This document shows, piece after piece, positions 50,512 through 58,802 of a stretch of DNA of 64,000 bases (position 1 is its first letter; each line of letters begins with the position of its first letter). The position numbers were made by a program, and so were the translations under genes. The notes beneath the pieces are model-generated. The model had not been told where the DNA came from. It worked only from the letters and a program-made list of their open reading frames with translations, and did no database searches. Origin of the DNA: Parasphingopyxis sp. (GTDB lineage: Bacteria > Pseudomonadota > Alphaproteobacteria > Sphingomonadales > Sphingomonadaceae); assembly GCF_028279465.1 (NCBI RefSeq), contig NZ_JANQNS010000003.1:1-64000 (forward strand), read 5' to 3'.

Positions 50512-51609
50512 TCAATAGAGGAACATCGGCATACCCTCGATGCGCGGGAATTTCGGGCGATACGCATCGCGATCATAGAGATTCGCGACGTCCACCGACT
50601 TCTGTTGTTCGAGGAGCGTCGCGATCGGGACATGGCAGTAATTGCCATCGGTCAGCGCAACCATCCGGCCGGCCCGGCCATCGCGCAGCAACTGAATCGC
50701 CAGGCCGCCAAAGGCGAATCCGACCATCCGGTCCATCGCGTCGGGTTCGCCGGAGCGCATCAGATAGGCAAGCTCCTGCACGACAGTACCGATTCCGGCT
50801 TCGGCTTCGACGATATGCGCAAGGCGCTGGCCGATGCCGCCGTCCGCGCGTTGCGAGGCGGATTTCGCCAGATCGGCATTTCCGCCTTCACCCAGAATGT
50901 GTGCGCCCTCGGATATCACACACATGGCGTAATTTTCACCGCTGCGCCGCCGGTCCTCGACCAGCAGCGGCACAAGCGTGGCGGGATCGGCCGGGACTTC
51001 GGCGATTACCGTGCGCGCAACCTGCGCCAGAAAGCCTGAGAGGAGTGCGGTTTCGCCCGAACGCCTGCCGAACAGCTCGATAATGCCGATCCGCTCGTGG
51101 CTGCGGGTCGTCGTGCGCAAGGCGTTGATTGCGGCGACCGAGCGGGTGATGGCGGTCGAGAATCCGATGCAATAATCGGTGCCGTGAACGTCATTATCCA
51201 TCGTCTTGGGGACGGAAATAACGTCTACGCCTCGCTCCGAAAGATGCGCGGAGAAGCGCAGCGTGCCGTCGCCGCCCAGCGTGATCATCGCGTCGATACC
51301 GAGCCTGTCGAGCACGTGAAGGACATGGTCGGTTCGGTCGCCCTCGCTTTGTGTACGGGGGTCGGTGCGCGAGGTGTGCAAAATCGTGCCACCGACCCGA
51401 TCGATGCCGCGCACCCGATCGCGATCCAGATTCCAGGTTTGCGCGGCTATGGTGGCAGGATCATCCGGATCGATCAGCAGGCAGCCTTTCCAGCCGCGCC
51501 GAAAACCGGTGACCCGCCAGCCCCGTTCGAGTGCACCGAGCGTGATCGCGCGAATACAGGCGTTCAAACCCGGCACATCGCCGCCGCCCGTCAATATCCC
51601 GATATGGAT
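50512..51609 (-). CDS. pfkA: 6-phosphofructokinase (PfkA family), possible ATC start
   Basis: About 365 residues. The first conserved strand HIGILTGGGDVPGLNACIR precedes the only in-frame TTG (51594), which would truncate it. The codon at 51609-51607 is ATC, 5 bases after a strong GAGGAGG, so the protein probably starts MHIGILTGGGD with ATC replacing ATG; a G-to-C sequence error is the alternative. Other motifs are GGDGTLRFSA, VPKTMDNDV and YCIGFSTAI. The GGDGT plus PKT combination fits group III ATP-dependent enzymes, but PPi use cannot be excluded. Glycolytic phosphorylation of fructose 6-phosphate. Confidence 0.9.
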   Translation of the reverse strand: MHIGILTGGGDVPGLNACIRAITLGALERGWRVTGFRRGWKGCLLIDPDDPATIAAQTWNLDRDRVRGIDRVGGTILHTSRTDPRTQSEGDRTDHVLHVLDRLGIDAMITLGGDGTLRFSAHLSERGVDVISVPKTMDNDVHGTDYCIGFSTAITRSVAAINALRTTTRSHERIGIIELFGRRSGETALLSGFLAQVARTVIAEVPADPATLVPLLVEDRRRSGENYAMCVISEGAHILGEGGNADLAKSASQRADGGIGQRLAHIVEAEAGIGTVVQELAYLMRSGEPDAMDRMVGFAFGGLAIQLLRDGRAGRMVALTDGNYCHVPIATLLEQQKSVDVANLYDRDAYRPKFPRIEGMPMFLY

Positions 51610-51675
51610 GATCGCCTCCTCGCTTCGTGCGGAGTGGGAAGCATAGGGCGGTTTTCGAGCGAGGGAAGAGAGTCG

Positions 51676-51894
51676 TTGGTCAGAATTTTCCTGACGGAGA
51701 ATCGCGGCACGGGGATTTGTTTATCAGAACAATGCTCTCGCAATGTCGCGGCACCGGCCCGCGCCCCCTCCCGGCCGCCCAATCAGGGTATACTCATGGG
51801 AGGCCGGGAGGGGGCGCGGGCCGGTGCCGCGAACTTCCGTCAGGAAGTTTCTGACCAAGAATCCGTCACGCCTGAGGCGAAGCCGAAGGTCTGG
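51676..51894. repeat. nested-palindrome intergenic element, composite copy 3
   Basis: The longest copy. Outer inverted ends TTGGTCAGAA (51676-51685) and TTCTGACCAA (51849-51858) enclose a second left end TTTATCAGA (51720-51728) and the central palindrome. An arm hairpin ACTTCC-GTCA-GGAAGT lies at 51833-51848. A further GAGGCGAAGCCGAAGGTCTGG tail (to 51894) resembles the right arm of copy 2. It fills the gap between phosphofructokinase and the zinc-ribbon gene. It looks like one element nested with a second half-element. Confidence 0.85.
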
Positions 51895-51898
51895 CGAG

Positions 51899-52663
51899 TT
51901 ACGCCCCTTCGAAGGGTATGAATTTGAGATTTAGCTCTTCGGCATTGCGCGGGATATCTATTTCGGCCGAGTTGAACTCTACCATCTCGCGCGGCGGCAG
52001 CGTGCGCTGCGGTGCCTGGATCGTCCAGTCATATACCACCGCGCCCTGGGCGTTGCGCAGTTCGGCGCGGATATCCGGCACGCGCTGTTCCTCGTCGGTC
52101 ATGTTCACGATCCGACCGGAAATCGACAGCAGTTCGTGTCCGCTGGCCAATGTGCGCCGTTCCGGACTGCGAACGAGCTGCACATCGAGCGCGCCATCGC
52201 TCGCATTGCCGCCAATGCCGGCGATAAAGCCCGGCGGGCCGAACCAGGCGACCGCGCCGATCCCGGCGGCGAGCAGGAGAAACAGCCCAGCGGCGATGGC
52301 CGTCCACATCTTTGCGGGATTGCGGCGCGGCTTGAACGGGGGTTCGTGCGCGAACGGGTCGGTTTCGCCGCTTTCTCGAGGCACTTTGTCCGAATGCGGC
52401 TTTTCGACCGGCTCTTCGGCGACCGGCGGCTCCGGCGTGGGCGGTTCGGAAAATTCATGCTGGACGGGCGCAGGCGGGGCTGGCGGTTCAGGAGCAGGGG
52501 GCGTTTCAACGGTTGGCTCCGGCGCGGGCTCGGGCACGGTGCTCGGTCCTTCGGCGAACCAGCTATGCTTGCAATTGGCGCAGCGGACCTGCCGCCCGTC
52601 CACGCCGATCGCCGTATCGGGCACCAGATACCGGGTCGAGCAGGCGGGACAAACGAGGATCAT
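51899..52663 (-). CDS. MJ0042-type zinc-ribbon membrane protein (DUF3426)
   Basis: This 254-residue protein begins with a zinc ribbon: LVCPACSTRYLVPDTAIG and QVRCANCKHSW (two CxxC pairs). A Pro/Glu-rich linker, one transmembrane helix (AIAAGLFLLLAAGIGAVAWF) near residue 125 and a C-terminal beta domain (ISGRIVNMTDEEQRVPDIRA) follow, as in DUF3426 proteins. Topology suggests a cytoplasmic zinc ribbon and a periplasmic beta domain. It is divergent from ftsE, as often seen in sphingomonads; its function is not known. Confidence 0.88.
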   Translation of the reverse strand: MILVCPACSTRYLVPDTAIGVDGRQVRCANCKHSWFAEGPSTVPEPAPEPTVETPPAPEPPAPPAPVQHEFSEPPTPEPPVAEEPVEKPHSDKVPRESGETDPFAHEPPFKPRRNPAKMWTAIAAGLFLLLAAGIGAVAWFGPPGFIAGIGGNASDGALDVQLVRSPERRTLASGHELLSISGRIVNMTDEEQRVPDIRAELRNAQGAVVYDWTIQAPQRTLPPREMVEFNSAEIDIPRNAEELNLKFIPFEGA

Positions 52664-52779
52664 GCGCGAGGAACGCCAACTTGTTGCAAATCAAGCCGTG
52701 ATCTACGCGGGCAGGGGGCCGGCTGGCAAGGTCGCCGCGATGTGTGTTGTGTGCTTTACGCCGGATAGCGCGCTGTGCC

Positions 52780-53526
52780 ATGGCTGCGCCGATGGCCACG
52801 ACGATCGCCCAGTTCGAAAATGTCGGGCTGCGCTACGGAACGGGCGCAGAGACGCTTTCGGATATCAGTTTTTCGTTAGACGGCGGCGGCTTCTATTTTC
52901 TCACCGGACCGTCGGGCGCGGGAAAGACCTCGCTGCTCAAATTGCTCTATCTGGCGCTCCGGCCGAGCCGCGGGCTGATCCGGCTGTTTGACGAAGATGT
53001 CGTGACCCTGCCGCGCGACCGGCTGCCCGGTTTCCGGCGGCGGATCGGCGTCGTGTTTCAGGATTTCCGGCTCGTCCCGCATCTGTCGGCGTTCGACAAT
53101 ATCGCGCTGCCGCTGCGCGTGGCGGGTGTCGAGGAGACGGAGCTCGCAACGCCGGTCAACGAGATGCTCGCCTGGGTTGGCCTGTCGGACCGTGCGAGCG
53201 CGCGGCCGGCGACACTGTCGGGCGGCGAGCAACAGCGCGTCGCAATTGCGCGCGCGGTGATCGGGCGGCCGGAGATCCTGATCGCCGACGAGCCGACCGG
53301 TAATGTCGATCCCGAAATGGCGGCCCGGCTGCTTCATCTGTTCGATGCGCTGAACAAGCTGGGCACGACTCTGGTGGTCGCCACACATGACATTCATCTG
53401 CTCAGTCGCGTGTCCGCGGCACAGATGATGCGGCTCGAGGGCGGGCGCCTCTCGGACCCGACGGGCGCGCTCAAAAATCCGCCGCGCGAACCGCGTGGCA
53501 CGCGTTCCGGGAAATCGGCCAAGTGA
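52780..53526 (+). CDS. ftsE: cell-division ATP-binding protein FtsE
   Basis: About 248 residues from ATG 52780; ATG 52792 is close by. ABC ATPase of the FtsEX complex that controls septal peptidoglycan hydrolases. It has Walker [10 protein letters not shown] with Lys 49, the signature LSGGEQQR, Walker [15 protein letters not shown] and the switch His in VVATHD. The C-terminal tail [14 protein letters not shown] is basic and longer than the usual FtsE. It overlaps ftsX by 4 bases. Confidence 0.93.
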   Translation: MAAPMATTIAQFENVGLRYGTGAETLSDISFSLDGGGFYFLTGPSGAGKTSLLKLLYLALRPSRGLIRLFDEDVVTLPRDRLPGFRRRIGVVFQDFRLVPHLSAFDNIALPLRVAGVEETELATPVNEMLAWVGLSDRASARPATLSGGEQQRVAIARAVIGRPEILIADEPTGNVDPEMAARLLHLFDALNKLGTTLVVATHDIHLLSRVSAAQMMRLEGGRLSDPTGALKNPPREPRGTRSGKSAK

Positions 53527-54416
53527 GCCTGCCCTTTGCCGCCAGTCCGGCCGAGCGCCGGCTGCTCACCGAGGGCCGCCTGTCGGGCCCGATGCCTTGG
53601 GTCATCGCGATCATGATGTTCCTGACGGTGCTTGCCGCGGCGGGCGGCCTCGCGCTCAATCATGCCGCCAGCAATGTAACCGGCAGCATCGCGCAACGGA
53701 TCACGGTCCAGATCGTTGAAGCCAATCCAGACCTGCGGGAAGCACAAACCCGTGCGGCCATGGCGGCATTGGGCGATATGGAGGGTGTGACCGAAGTCGT
53801 GCGCGTGTCGGATGAGGAGATCGATGCTTTGATCGAGCCCTGGATCGGCGCGGCGGGGGACGAAGAGGGTATTCCTGTGCCCACGATGATCGACGCGGCA
53901 CTGACCGAGGCGGCGCATAACGATCTGGAGCGTATCGAGGCGGCGGTTGTCGATGCGGCGCCTGCAGCACGCGTCGACGATCATGCGCAGTTTCTCGCGC
54001 CACTGGCCGGCCTGATCGGATCGCTCACATGGCTCGCCTTTGCGCTCGTGCTGCTGACGGCAAGCGCCTTGGCGGCGTCGGTCATTCTGGCCGTGCGCGC
54101 CGCACTCAACACACATCGCAGCACGATCGAAGTGTTGCATCTTATGGGCGCGACTGACGTGCAGATTGCGCGGCTGTTTCAGCGCCGGATCGCGCTCGAT
54201 GCACTGTTTGGCGGCCTGGTCGGTTTTCTGGTCGCTGTGGTTGTGTTGCTGTTGCTGGGCCAGCGGATCGGGGCAGTGGGCTCGGAACTGCTCGGATCGG
54301 CGACCCTCCCGCTTTCGGCCTGGATCATTCTCGCCCTTTTGCCGCTGGCGGGCGCGGCCGTATCGACCCTCGTCGCGCGCTATACCGTGATTGGCGTCCT
54401 CAAAAAGCTGTTATAA
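53523..54416 (+). CDS. ftsX: cell-division membrane protein FtsX
   Basis: About 297 residues, starting at GTG 53523 inside the ftsE stop. Four transmembrane helices are visible: near residues 25-45 (PMPWVIAIMMFLTVLAAAGG), 160-200 (LAGLIGSLTWLAFALVLLTA), about 230-255 (LFGGLVGFLVAVVVLLLLG) and about 265-290. A periplasmic domain lies between the first two. It relays ATP hydrolysis by FtsE to periplasmic amidase activators. The helix-rich pattern and position after ftsE support the call. Confidence 0.9.
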   Translation: MSLPFAASPAERRLLTEGRLSGPMPWVIAIMMFLTVLAAAGGLALNHAASNVTGSIAQRITVQIVEANPDLREAQTRAAMAALGDMEGVTEVVRVSDEEIDALIEPWIGAAGDEEGIPVPTMIDAALTEAAHNDLERIEAAVVDAAPAARVDDHAQFLAPLAGLIGSLTWLAFALVLLTASALAASVILAVRAALNTHRSTIEVLHLMGATDVQIARLFQRRIALDALFGGLVGFLVAVVVLLLLGQRIGAVGSELLGSATLPLSAWIILALLPLAGAAVSTLVARYTVIGVLKKLL

Positions 54417-54425
54417 GCCTGTTCC

Positions 54426-54956
54426 ATGGTGCGGCGTATCTTATCTCTGTTGGTGCTGCTTTGGGCGCTGGGTTTTGCGGTTTTCGCGATCAGATTGCCG
54501 GGGCCGGCCGAGCTCGAGCGGACCGATGCGATCATCGTCCTGACGGGCGGCGAATACCGGATCGATCGCGGCATCGAGCTTCTGGAGGCCGGACAGGCCG
54601 ATCGCATGCTGATTTCCGGCGTGAACCGCACGGTCCGCCCGGTCGAGCTGGCCGAGGAGATCGGCAAGCCCGAAGCGCTGTTCGATTGCTGCATCGATCT
54701 CGGCCAGGAGGCCGTCGATACGCGGAGCAACGGCGCGGAAGCGGCGCGCTGGATGCGCGAAAACCGCTTCACCAGCGTGCGGCTGGTCACCACCGACTGG
54801 CATATGCCCCGCGCGCGCTTCGAATTCGATCGCGAGCTGGACGATGGCGTCACTCTGCTGCCCGATGCCGTGGTCAGCGAGCCAAGCTTCATGCAACTCT
54901 TTCTGGAATATAACAAATATCTGTTGCGCCGGTTGAGCGCGATGATCGGGCTATAG
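54426..54956 (+). CDS. YdcF-family (DUF218) protein
   Basis: This 176-residue protein has an N-terminal membrane helix (RRILSLLVLLWALGFAVFAI) and the DUF218 fold: DAIIVLTGGEYRIDRGIELL, ADRMLISGVNRT, VDTRSNGAEAARWM and SVRLVTTDWHMPRARFEF. DUF218 proteins are implicated in cell-envelope processes in several bacteria; the reaction is unknown. It starts 10 bases after ftsX and leads directly to plsC (6 bases), so it is part of an envelope operon. Confidence 0.88.
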   Translation: MVRRILSLLVLLWALGFAVFAIRLPGPAELERTDAIIVLTGGEYRIDRGIELLEAGQADRMLISGVNRTVRPVELAEEIGKPEALFDCCIDLGQEAVDTRSNGAEAARWMRENRFTSVRLVTTDWHMPRARFEFDRELDDGVTLLPDAVVSEPSFMQLFLEYNKYLLRRLSAMIGL

Positions 54957-54961
54957 CCTTC

Positions 54962-55657
54962 ATGGCGGCAATACGGACGATAATTTTTGCGCTCGTATTT
55001 TACGGCATGACGATTCCCTGGGTGGTCGCCGCATTGATCGGCGCTGTGCTCGGCGAGCGGGCGATGCATGGCGTAATATATGCCTGGGTGCGCTTCCATC
55101 GCTGGTGCGCGCGCTGGATTCTCGGCATCACCGTCCGTATCGAGGGCGAGATTCCCGACGGGCAATATCTGTTCGCCGCCAAGCATCAGGCGATGTTCGA
55201 AACGCTCGATTTCCTGAACCTGCTCGATACGCCGGCGCCTGTGCTTAAGAAGGAGCTGACTAATATTCCGGGCTGGGGCTGGCTCTCGGTTCGCTATGGC
55301 GGGATTGCGGTCGATCGCTCGGGCGGCGCGAAGACGATGCGGGCGATGCTGAAGCGGACGCGTGAGATTTTGGCGACCGGCCGTTCCGTCGTGATCTTTC
55401 CCGAAGGGACGCGCGTCGCGCCCGGCGAAACCCCGCCGCTACAGGCTGGCTTTGCGGGGCTCTATAAAATGGTCGGGCTACCCGTGGTGCCGATCGCGAT
55501 CGAAAGCGGCCATGTCTGGCCGCGCGATAGCTGGATCAAGCGGCCGGGCGTCGTAACCTATCGGTTTTTCGACCCGATCCCGACCGGCCTGCCGCGCGAA
55601 GAGGTCGAGGCGCGAGTCCATCGCCTGATCAACGACCTAGAGGTGCGCGGCGACTAG
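54962..55657 (+). CDS. plsC: 1-acyl-sn-glycerol-3-phosphate acyltransferase
   Basis: This 231-residue membrane enzyme makes phosphatidic acid from lysophosphatidic acid. Motif I is KHQAMFETLDFLN (H-x4-E in place of H-x4-D), motif II is VDRSGGAKTMRAML-like and motif III is FPEGTRVAPGETPPL. An N-terminal membrane helix (TIIFALVFYGMTIPWVVAAL) anchors it. Its end overlaps the hisC gene by 21 bases on the opposite strand. The change of the usual Asp in motif I to Glu is frequent in alphaproteobacterial PlsC. Confidence 0.9.
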   Translation: MAAIRTIIFALVFYGMTIPWVVAALIGAVLGERAMHGVIYAWVRFHRWCARWILGITVRIEGEIPDGQYLFAAKHQAMFETLDFLNLLDTPAPVLKKELTNIPGWGWLSVRYGGIAVDRSGGAKTMRAMLKRTREILATGRSVVIFPEGTRVAPGETPPLQAGFAGLYKMVGLPVVPIAIESGHVWPRDSWIKRPGVVTYRFFDPIPTGLPREEVEARVHRLINDLEVRGD

Positions 55658-56737
55658 TTCCTCGAGCGCCGCCGCGACGCCGCGCGTTTCGTCTTCGGTG
55701 CCGATCGTGATCCTGAGCGCGTGCGGGAGTTGCTGTCCCGGCAGCCAGCGGGTGATGAAATCGCGCTCCATCAGCCCTTCATAGGCCTGTTCGGCGGTCA
55801 ACTTGCCCTCGAACAGGATCAGCAGGAAATTGGCCTCCGAGGGTATCGCGCGCAGCCCGGCATTGCCCATGGCCGCGATTCGGTTCGTCAGCCAGCTGCG
55901 CCATTTTCGGTTATGCGCCCGGCTTTTCGCGACGAAACCCTGATCCGCCAGCGCGGCCATAGCGGCCGCTTGTCCGGCCGTGGTGACGTTGAATGGCGCG
56001 CGTATGCGGTTCAACGCATCGATCACCGGGGCGGGCCCGTACCCCCAGCCGATCCGCTCCGCCGCCAGTCCGTAAATCTTGGAAAATGTCCGCGTTATCA
56101 GTATATTAGAAGCGTTATGCGCCAGTTCCAGTGGCGCTTGCGCCTCGTCCGGTTCGAGATATTCGGCATAGGCCTGATCGATCACGAGCAGACAATCCGG
56201 CGGCATGGCGTCATGCAGCCGCTGGATTTCGGTCATCGGTGTGTAGGTTCCGGTCGGATTGTTCGGATTGGCGAGGAATATCACCCGGGTCTTGGGCGTG
56301 ATCGCTGCAAGCAGCGCGTCGATATCGGTCGCATAATCCGTGTCGGCGGCCTCGACCGGTGTCGCGCCGACCCGCTGTGCGGACAGTGGATAGACGGTGA
56401 AGCCGTAGCGGACATAGAGGATTTCGTCTCCGGCGCTCGCATAGGCGCCAGCAGCCAAATGCAGAATCTCGTCCGATCCCGTCCCGCAGATGATCCGCTC
56501 CGCTTCGATCTCGTTCAGTTCGGCAATCGCTTCGCGCAGCGCGGTCGATGCGGGATCGGGATAACGCGCCAGACTGCCCCGCGCTTCGCTCAGCGCCCGT
56601 TCCGCATCTACACTCGTTCCCAGCGGATTCTCGTTGGACGAGAGCTTGACGACCGGACCACCGGACGCCGTTTTCGCGCGCCCCGCCTTGTACGGCGTCA
56701 TCGCAGCGATCCAGGGTTTCGGGGTCGGTCCGGTCAT
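55637..56737 (-). CDS. hisC: histidinol-phosphate aminotransferase
   Basis: About 366 residues from ATG 56737. A fold type I PLP transaminase with KLSSNENPLGTS, the PLP lysine in TRTFSKIYGLAAERIG (Lys near 220), ANPNNPTG and DQAYAEY. Catalyses L-glutamate plus imidazole acetol phosphate to histidinol phosphate; the family also includes tyrosine/phenylalanine aminotransferases, so specificity is not certain. The frame extends upstream through dispersed repeat sequences (RAEPVEALSFLLNL and LRQAQG), which are not part of the enzyme. It is divergent from metX. Confidence 0.9.
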   Translation of the reverse strand: MTGPTPKPWIAAMTPYKAGRAKTASGGPVVKLSSNENPLGTSVDAERALSEARGSLARYPDPASTALREAIAELNEIEAERIICGTGSDEILHLAAGAYASAGDEILYVRYGFTVYPLSAQRVGATPVEAADTDYATDIDALLAAITPKTRVIFLANPNNPTGTYTPMTEIQRLHDAMPPDCLLVIDQAYAEYLEPDEAQAPLELAHNASNILITRTFSKIYGLAAERIGWGYGPAPVIDALNRIRAPFNVTTAGQAAAMAALADQGFVAKSRAHNRKWRSWLTNRIAAMGNAGLRAIPSEANFLLILFEGKLTAEQAYEGLMERDFITRWLPGQQLPHALRITIGTEDETRGVAAALEELVAAHL

Positions 56738-56782
56738 GCGGGTATCGCTAGAGCGGTTTTTGGTGCGGTTAAACCCAAAAAG

Positions 56783-56875
56783 CCGTTTGCCCTGAGCTTG
56801 TCGAAGGGCCGCGTTTTCTTTGGTAAGATTCAAGAGAAAAGACAGGGCTTCGACAGGCTCAGCCCGAACGGGGCC
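56783..56875. repeat. inverted REP-like pair between hisC and metX
   Basis: Two copies of the TTCGACA-GCTCAG family in opposite orientation. The first (56783-56813) reads CCGTTTGCCCTGAGCTTGTC then GAAGGGC; the second (56843-56875) reads CAGGGCTTCGACAGGCTCAG then CCCGAACGG. Together they form an imperfect palindrome flanking a 29-base loop in the divergent gap between hisC and metX. The in-frame extension of hisC (AEPVEA, LRQAQG) comes from them. Confidence 0.75.
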
Positions 56876-56925
56876 GGGTTTCCGCGTTGACAATGTTCGC
56901 CTCTCCGCCTTAGCGCCGCCTTTCC

Positions 56926-58065
56926 ATGGTGTACGATACGTCTCTCTTCGGCGCCGCGCGCACCGTCACCCTGCCCGGGCCGTTGACGCTCGATGGCGGC
57001 GCTGTGCTCGCGCCCGTTGATTTTGCCTATGAAACCTATGGCGCTCTCAATGCCGACAGATCGAACGCCATCCTGATCTGCCATGCGCTGACGATGGATC
57101 AATATGTCGCGTCGGCGCATCCGCTGACCGGCAAGCCCGGCTGGTGGACGGCGATGGTCGGGCCCGGCAAGCCGATCGATACCGATCGCCATTTCGCCAT
57201 CTGCATCAATGTGCTCGGCAGCTGTATGGGCAGCGCCGGACCGGCCAGCTCGGCGGATGACAGCAAGCCCTATGCGATGCGCTTTCCGGTTATCACGATC
57301 CGCGACATGGTCCGCGCCCAGGCGATGCTGCTCGATCATCTCGGAATCGATACGCTGCAGTCCGTGATCGGCGGCTCGATGGGCGGGATGCAGGTGCTCG
57401 AATGGGCGGCCTGCTATCCCGAGCGCGTCCGCTCGGCGATCGCCATCGCCACGGCGGCCAAGCATTCGGCGCAAAATATCGCCTTTCACGAAGTCGGGCG
57501 GCAGGCGATCATGGCCGATCCGAACTGGCGCGGCGGCGATTATTATGCGGATGGCGAGCCGCCGACCAAGGGCCTCGCCGTGGCCCGGATGGCCGCGCAC
57601 ATCACTTATCTCTCCGAAGAAGGGCTCACGGAAAAGTTTGGCCGCCGCTTACAGGCCAAGCCGGGGCAGGAAACGGGCGCGAAAAGCTTCGGCTTCGACG
57701 CCGATTTCCAGATCGAAAGCTATTTACGGCATCAGGGGATCAGCTTCGTCGACCGGTTCGATGCGAACAGCTATCTCTATATCACGCGCGCGATGGATTA
57801 TTTCGATCTGGCCGAGGAGCATGGCGGCCTGCTCGCCAACGCGTTCAAGGGTACGAAGACGCGCTTTTGTGTGATCAGCTTCGATAGCGACTGGCTCTAT
57901 CCGACCAGCGAAGCGAAAACGATCGTCCGCGCACTCAATGCCAGCGGTGCCGAAGTCAGCTTCGTCGAACTCTCCTCGCCCTTCGGTCATGACGCCTTCC
58001 TGCTCGATACGCCCGGCATGAATGCGACGGTCGACGGGTTTCTGAAAGCGGGGGAGGGGAAGTGA
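56926..58065 (+). CDS. metX: homoserine O-acetyltransferase (MetX)
   Basis: This 379-residue alpha/beta hydrolase acetylates (or succinylates) homoserine for methionine synthesis. The nucleophile elbow GGSMGG has Ser 151. SDWLYP holds the triad Asp, and GHDAFL holds His 355. The oxyanion block CMGSAGPAS is present. MetX of this clade often uses succinyl-CoA in alphaproteobacteria, so the acyl donor is uncertain. In many alphaproteobacteria metX and metW are directly adjacent; here a palindromic element of about 137 bases separates them. Confidence 0.93.
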   Translation: MVYDTSLFGAARTVTLPGPLTLDGGAVLAPVDFAYETYGALNADRSNAILICHALTMDQYVASAHPLTGKPGWWTAMVGPGKPIDTDRHFAICINVLGSCMGSAGPASSADDSKPYAMRFPVITIRDMVRAQAMLLDHLGIDTLQSVIGGSMGGMQVLEWAACYPERVRSAIAIATAAKHSAQNIAFHEVGRQAIMADPNWRGGDYYADGEPPTKGLAVARMAAHITYLSEEGLTEKFGRRLQAKPGQETGAKSFGFDADFQIESYLRHQGISFVDRFDANSYLYITRAMDYFDLAEEHGGLLANAFKGTKTRFCVISFDSDWLYPTSEAKTIVRALNASGAEVSFVELSSPFGHDAFLLDTPGMNATVDGFLKAGEGK

Positions 58066-58073
58066 GCGTTTTG

Positions 58074-58210
58074 TTTGTCAGAAAATTCCTTGTGGAAATT
58101 CGCCGCACCGGCTCGCACCCCCTCCCGGCCTCCCAACACGGTACACTCAAGTGGGAGGTCGGGAGGGGGTGCGGGCCGGTGCGGCGCCTGAGCGAAGCGA
58201 AGGCCTGACA
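58074..58210. repeat. nested-palindrome intergenic element, copy 4 (between metX and metW)
   Basis: TTTGTCAGA at 58074-58082 and CCTGACA at 58204-58210 bound the copy. The left arm hairpin AAATTCC-TTGT-GGAAATT is imperfect. The central palindrome has arms beginning GCCGCACCGGCTCGCACCCC and ending GGCCGGTGCGGC. The right arm GCCTGAGCGAAGCGAAGG ends with GAAGG (58199-58203), 8 bases before the metW ATG at 58212, and so provides the only visible Shine-Dalgarno-like sequence. Confidence 0.9.
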
Positions 58211-58211
58211 G

Positions 58212-58802
58212 ATGAATCAGCTCCGCCCCGACCTTGCGATTATCGCCGATCATGTGCCCGCAGGCGCGCGGGTGCTCGATATCGGCTGCGGCGACGGTGG
58301 CCTGATGGCGGCCATCCGGGATGCGAAAGGCGCGGATGCGCGAGGGCTGGAGCTTGATGCGGACAATGTCGCCCAGGCGATGGCCAAGGGCCTGTCGGTG
58401 GTGCAGGGCGATGCCGATACCGATCTCGCCGACTATCCCGACGACGCGTTCGACTATGCGATCCTGAGCCAGACGCTGCAGACGACGCGCGCGCCCGACG
58501 CGATCCTCGCCGAGCTGCTGCGCATCGCGCCGCGCGCTTTCGTCAGCTTCCCCAATTTCGCCTATTGGCGCGTGCGCGCGAGCCTGATGTTCGGCGGCCG
58601 GATGCCGGTCACCGGCGCGCTGCCCTTAAGCTGGTACGCGACCGAGAATATCCACCACGTCACCATCGACGATTTCCGCGCGCTGGTCGGCGAGCAGGGC
58701 CTCGCGGTGGAACGCGCCTGGTATCTGAGCGGCAATACGCAGCGCGGCGCGGGCGCGGCAAACTTGCTGGCGGAGCAAGCGGTGTTTTTGTTAGGGCGTT
58801 AG
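58212..58802 (+). CDS. metW: MetW, methionine biosynthesis methyltransferase-like protein
   Basis: This 196-residue protein is a class I methyltransferase-like fold: VLDIGCGDGGLMAAI near residues 21-35, YDDAFDYAILSQTLQTT with the motif II Asp, then a region GNTQRGAGAANLLAEQAV near the end. MetW partners with MetX to make the homoserine acyltransferase active in several bacteria. The start ATG 58212 lies immediately after palindrome copy 4. Its stop overlaps the stop of pheT by 4 bases on the opposite strand. Confidence 0.92.
   Translation: MNQLRPDLAIIADHVPAGARVLDIGCGDGGLMAAIRDAKGADARGLELDADNVAQAMAKGLSVVQGDADTDLADYPDDAFDYAILSQTLQTTRAPDAILAELLRIAPRAFVSFPNFAYWRVRASLMFGGRMPVTGALPLSWYATENIHHVTIDDFRALVGEQGLAVERAWYLSGNTQRGAGAANLLAEQAVFLLGR

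Noticed and set aside
51591-51921. short frames with MGGREGARAG-type sequence
   Set aside because: They are encoded by the palindromic repeat in several copies and are artefacts.
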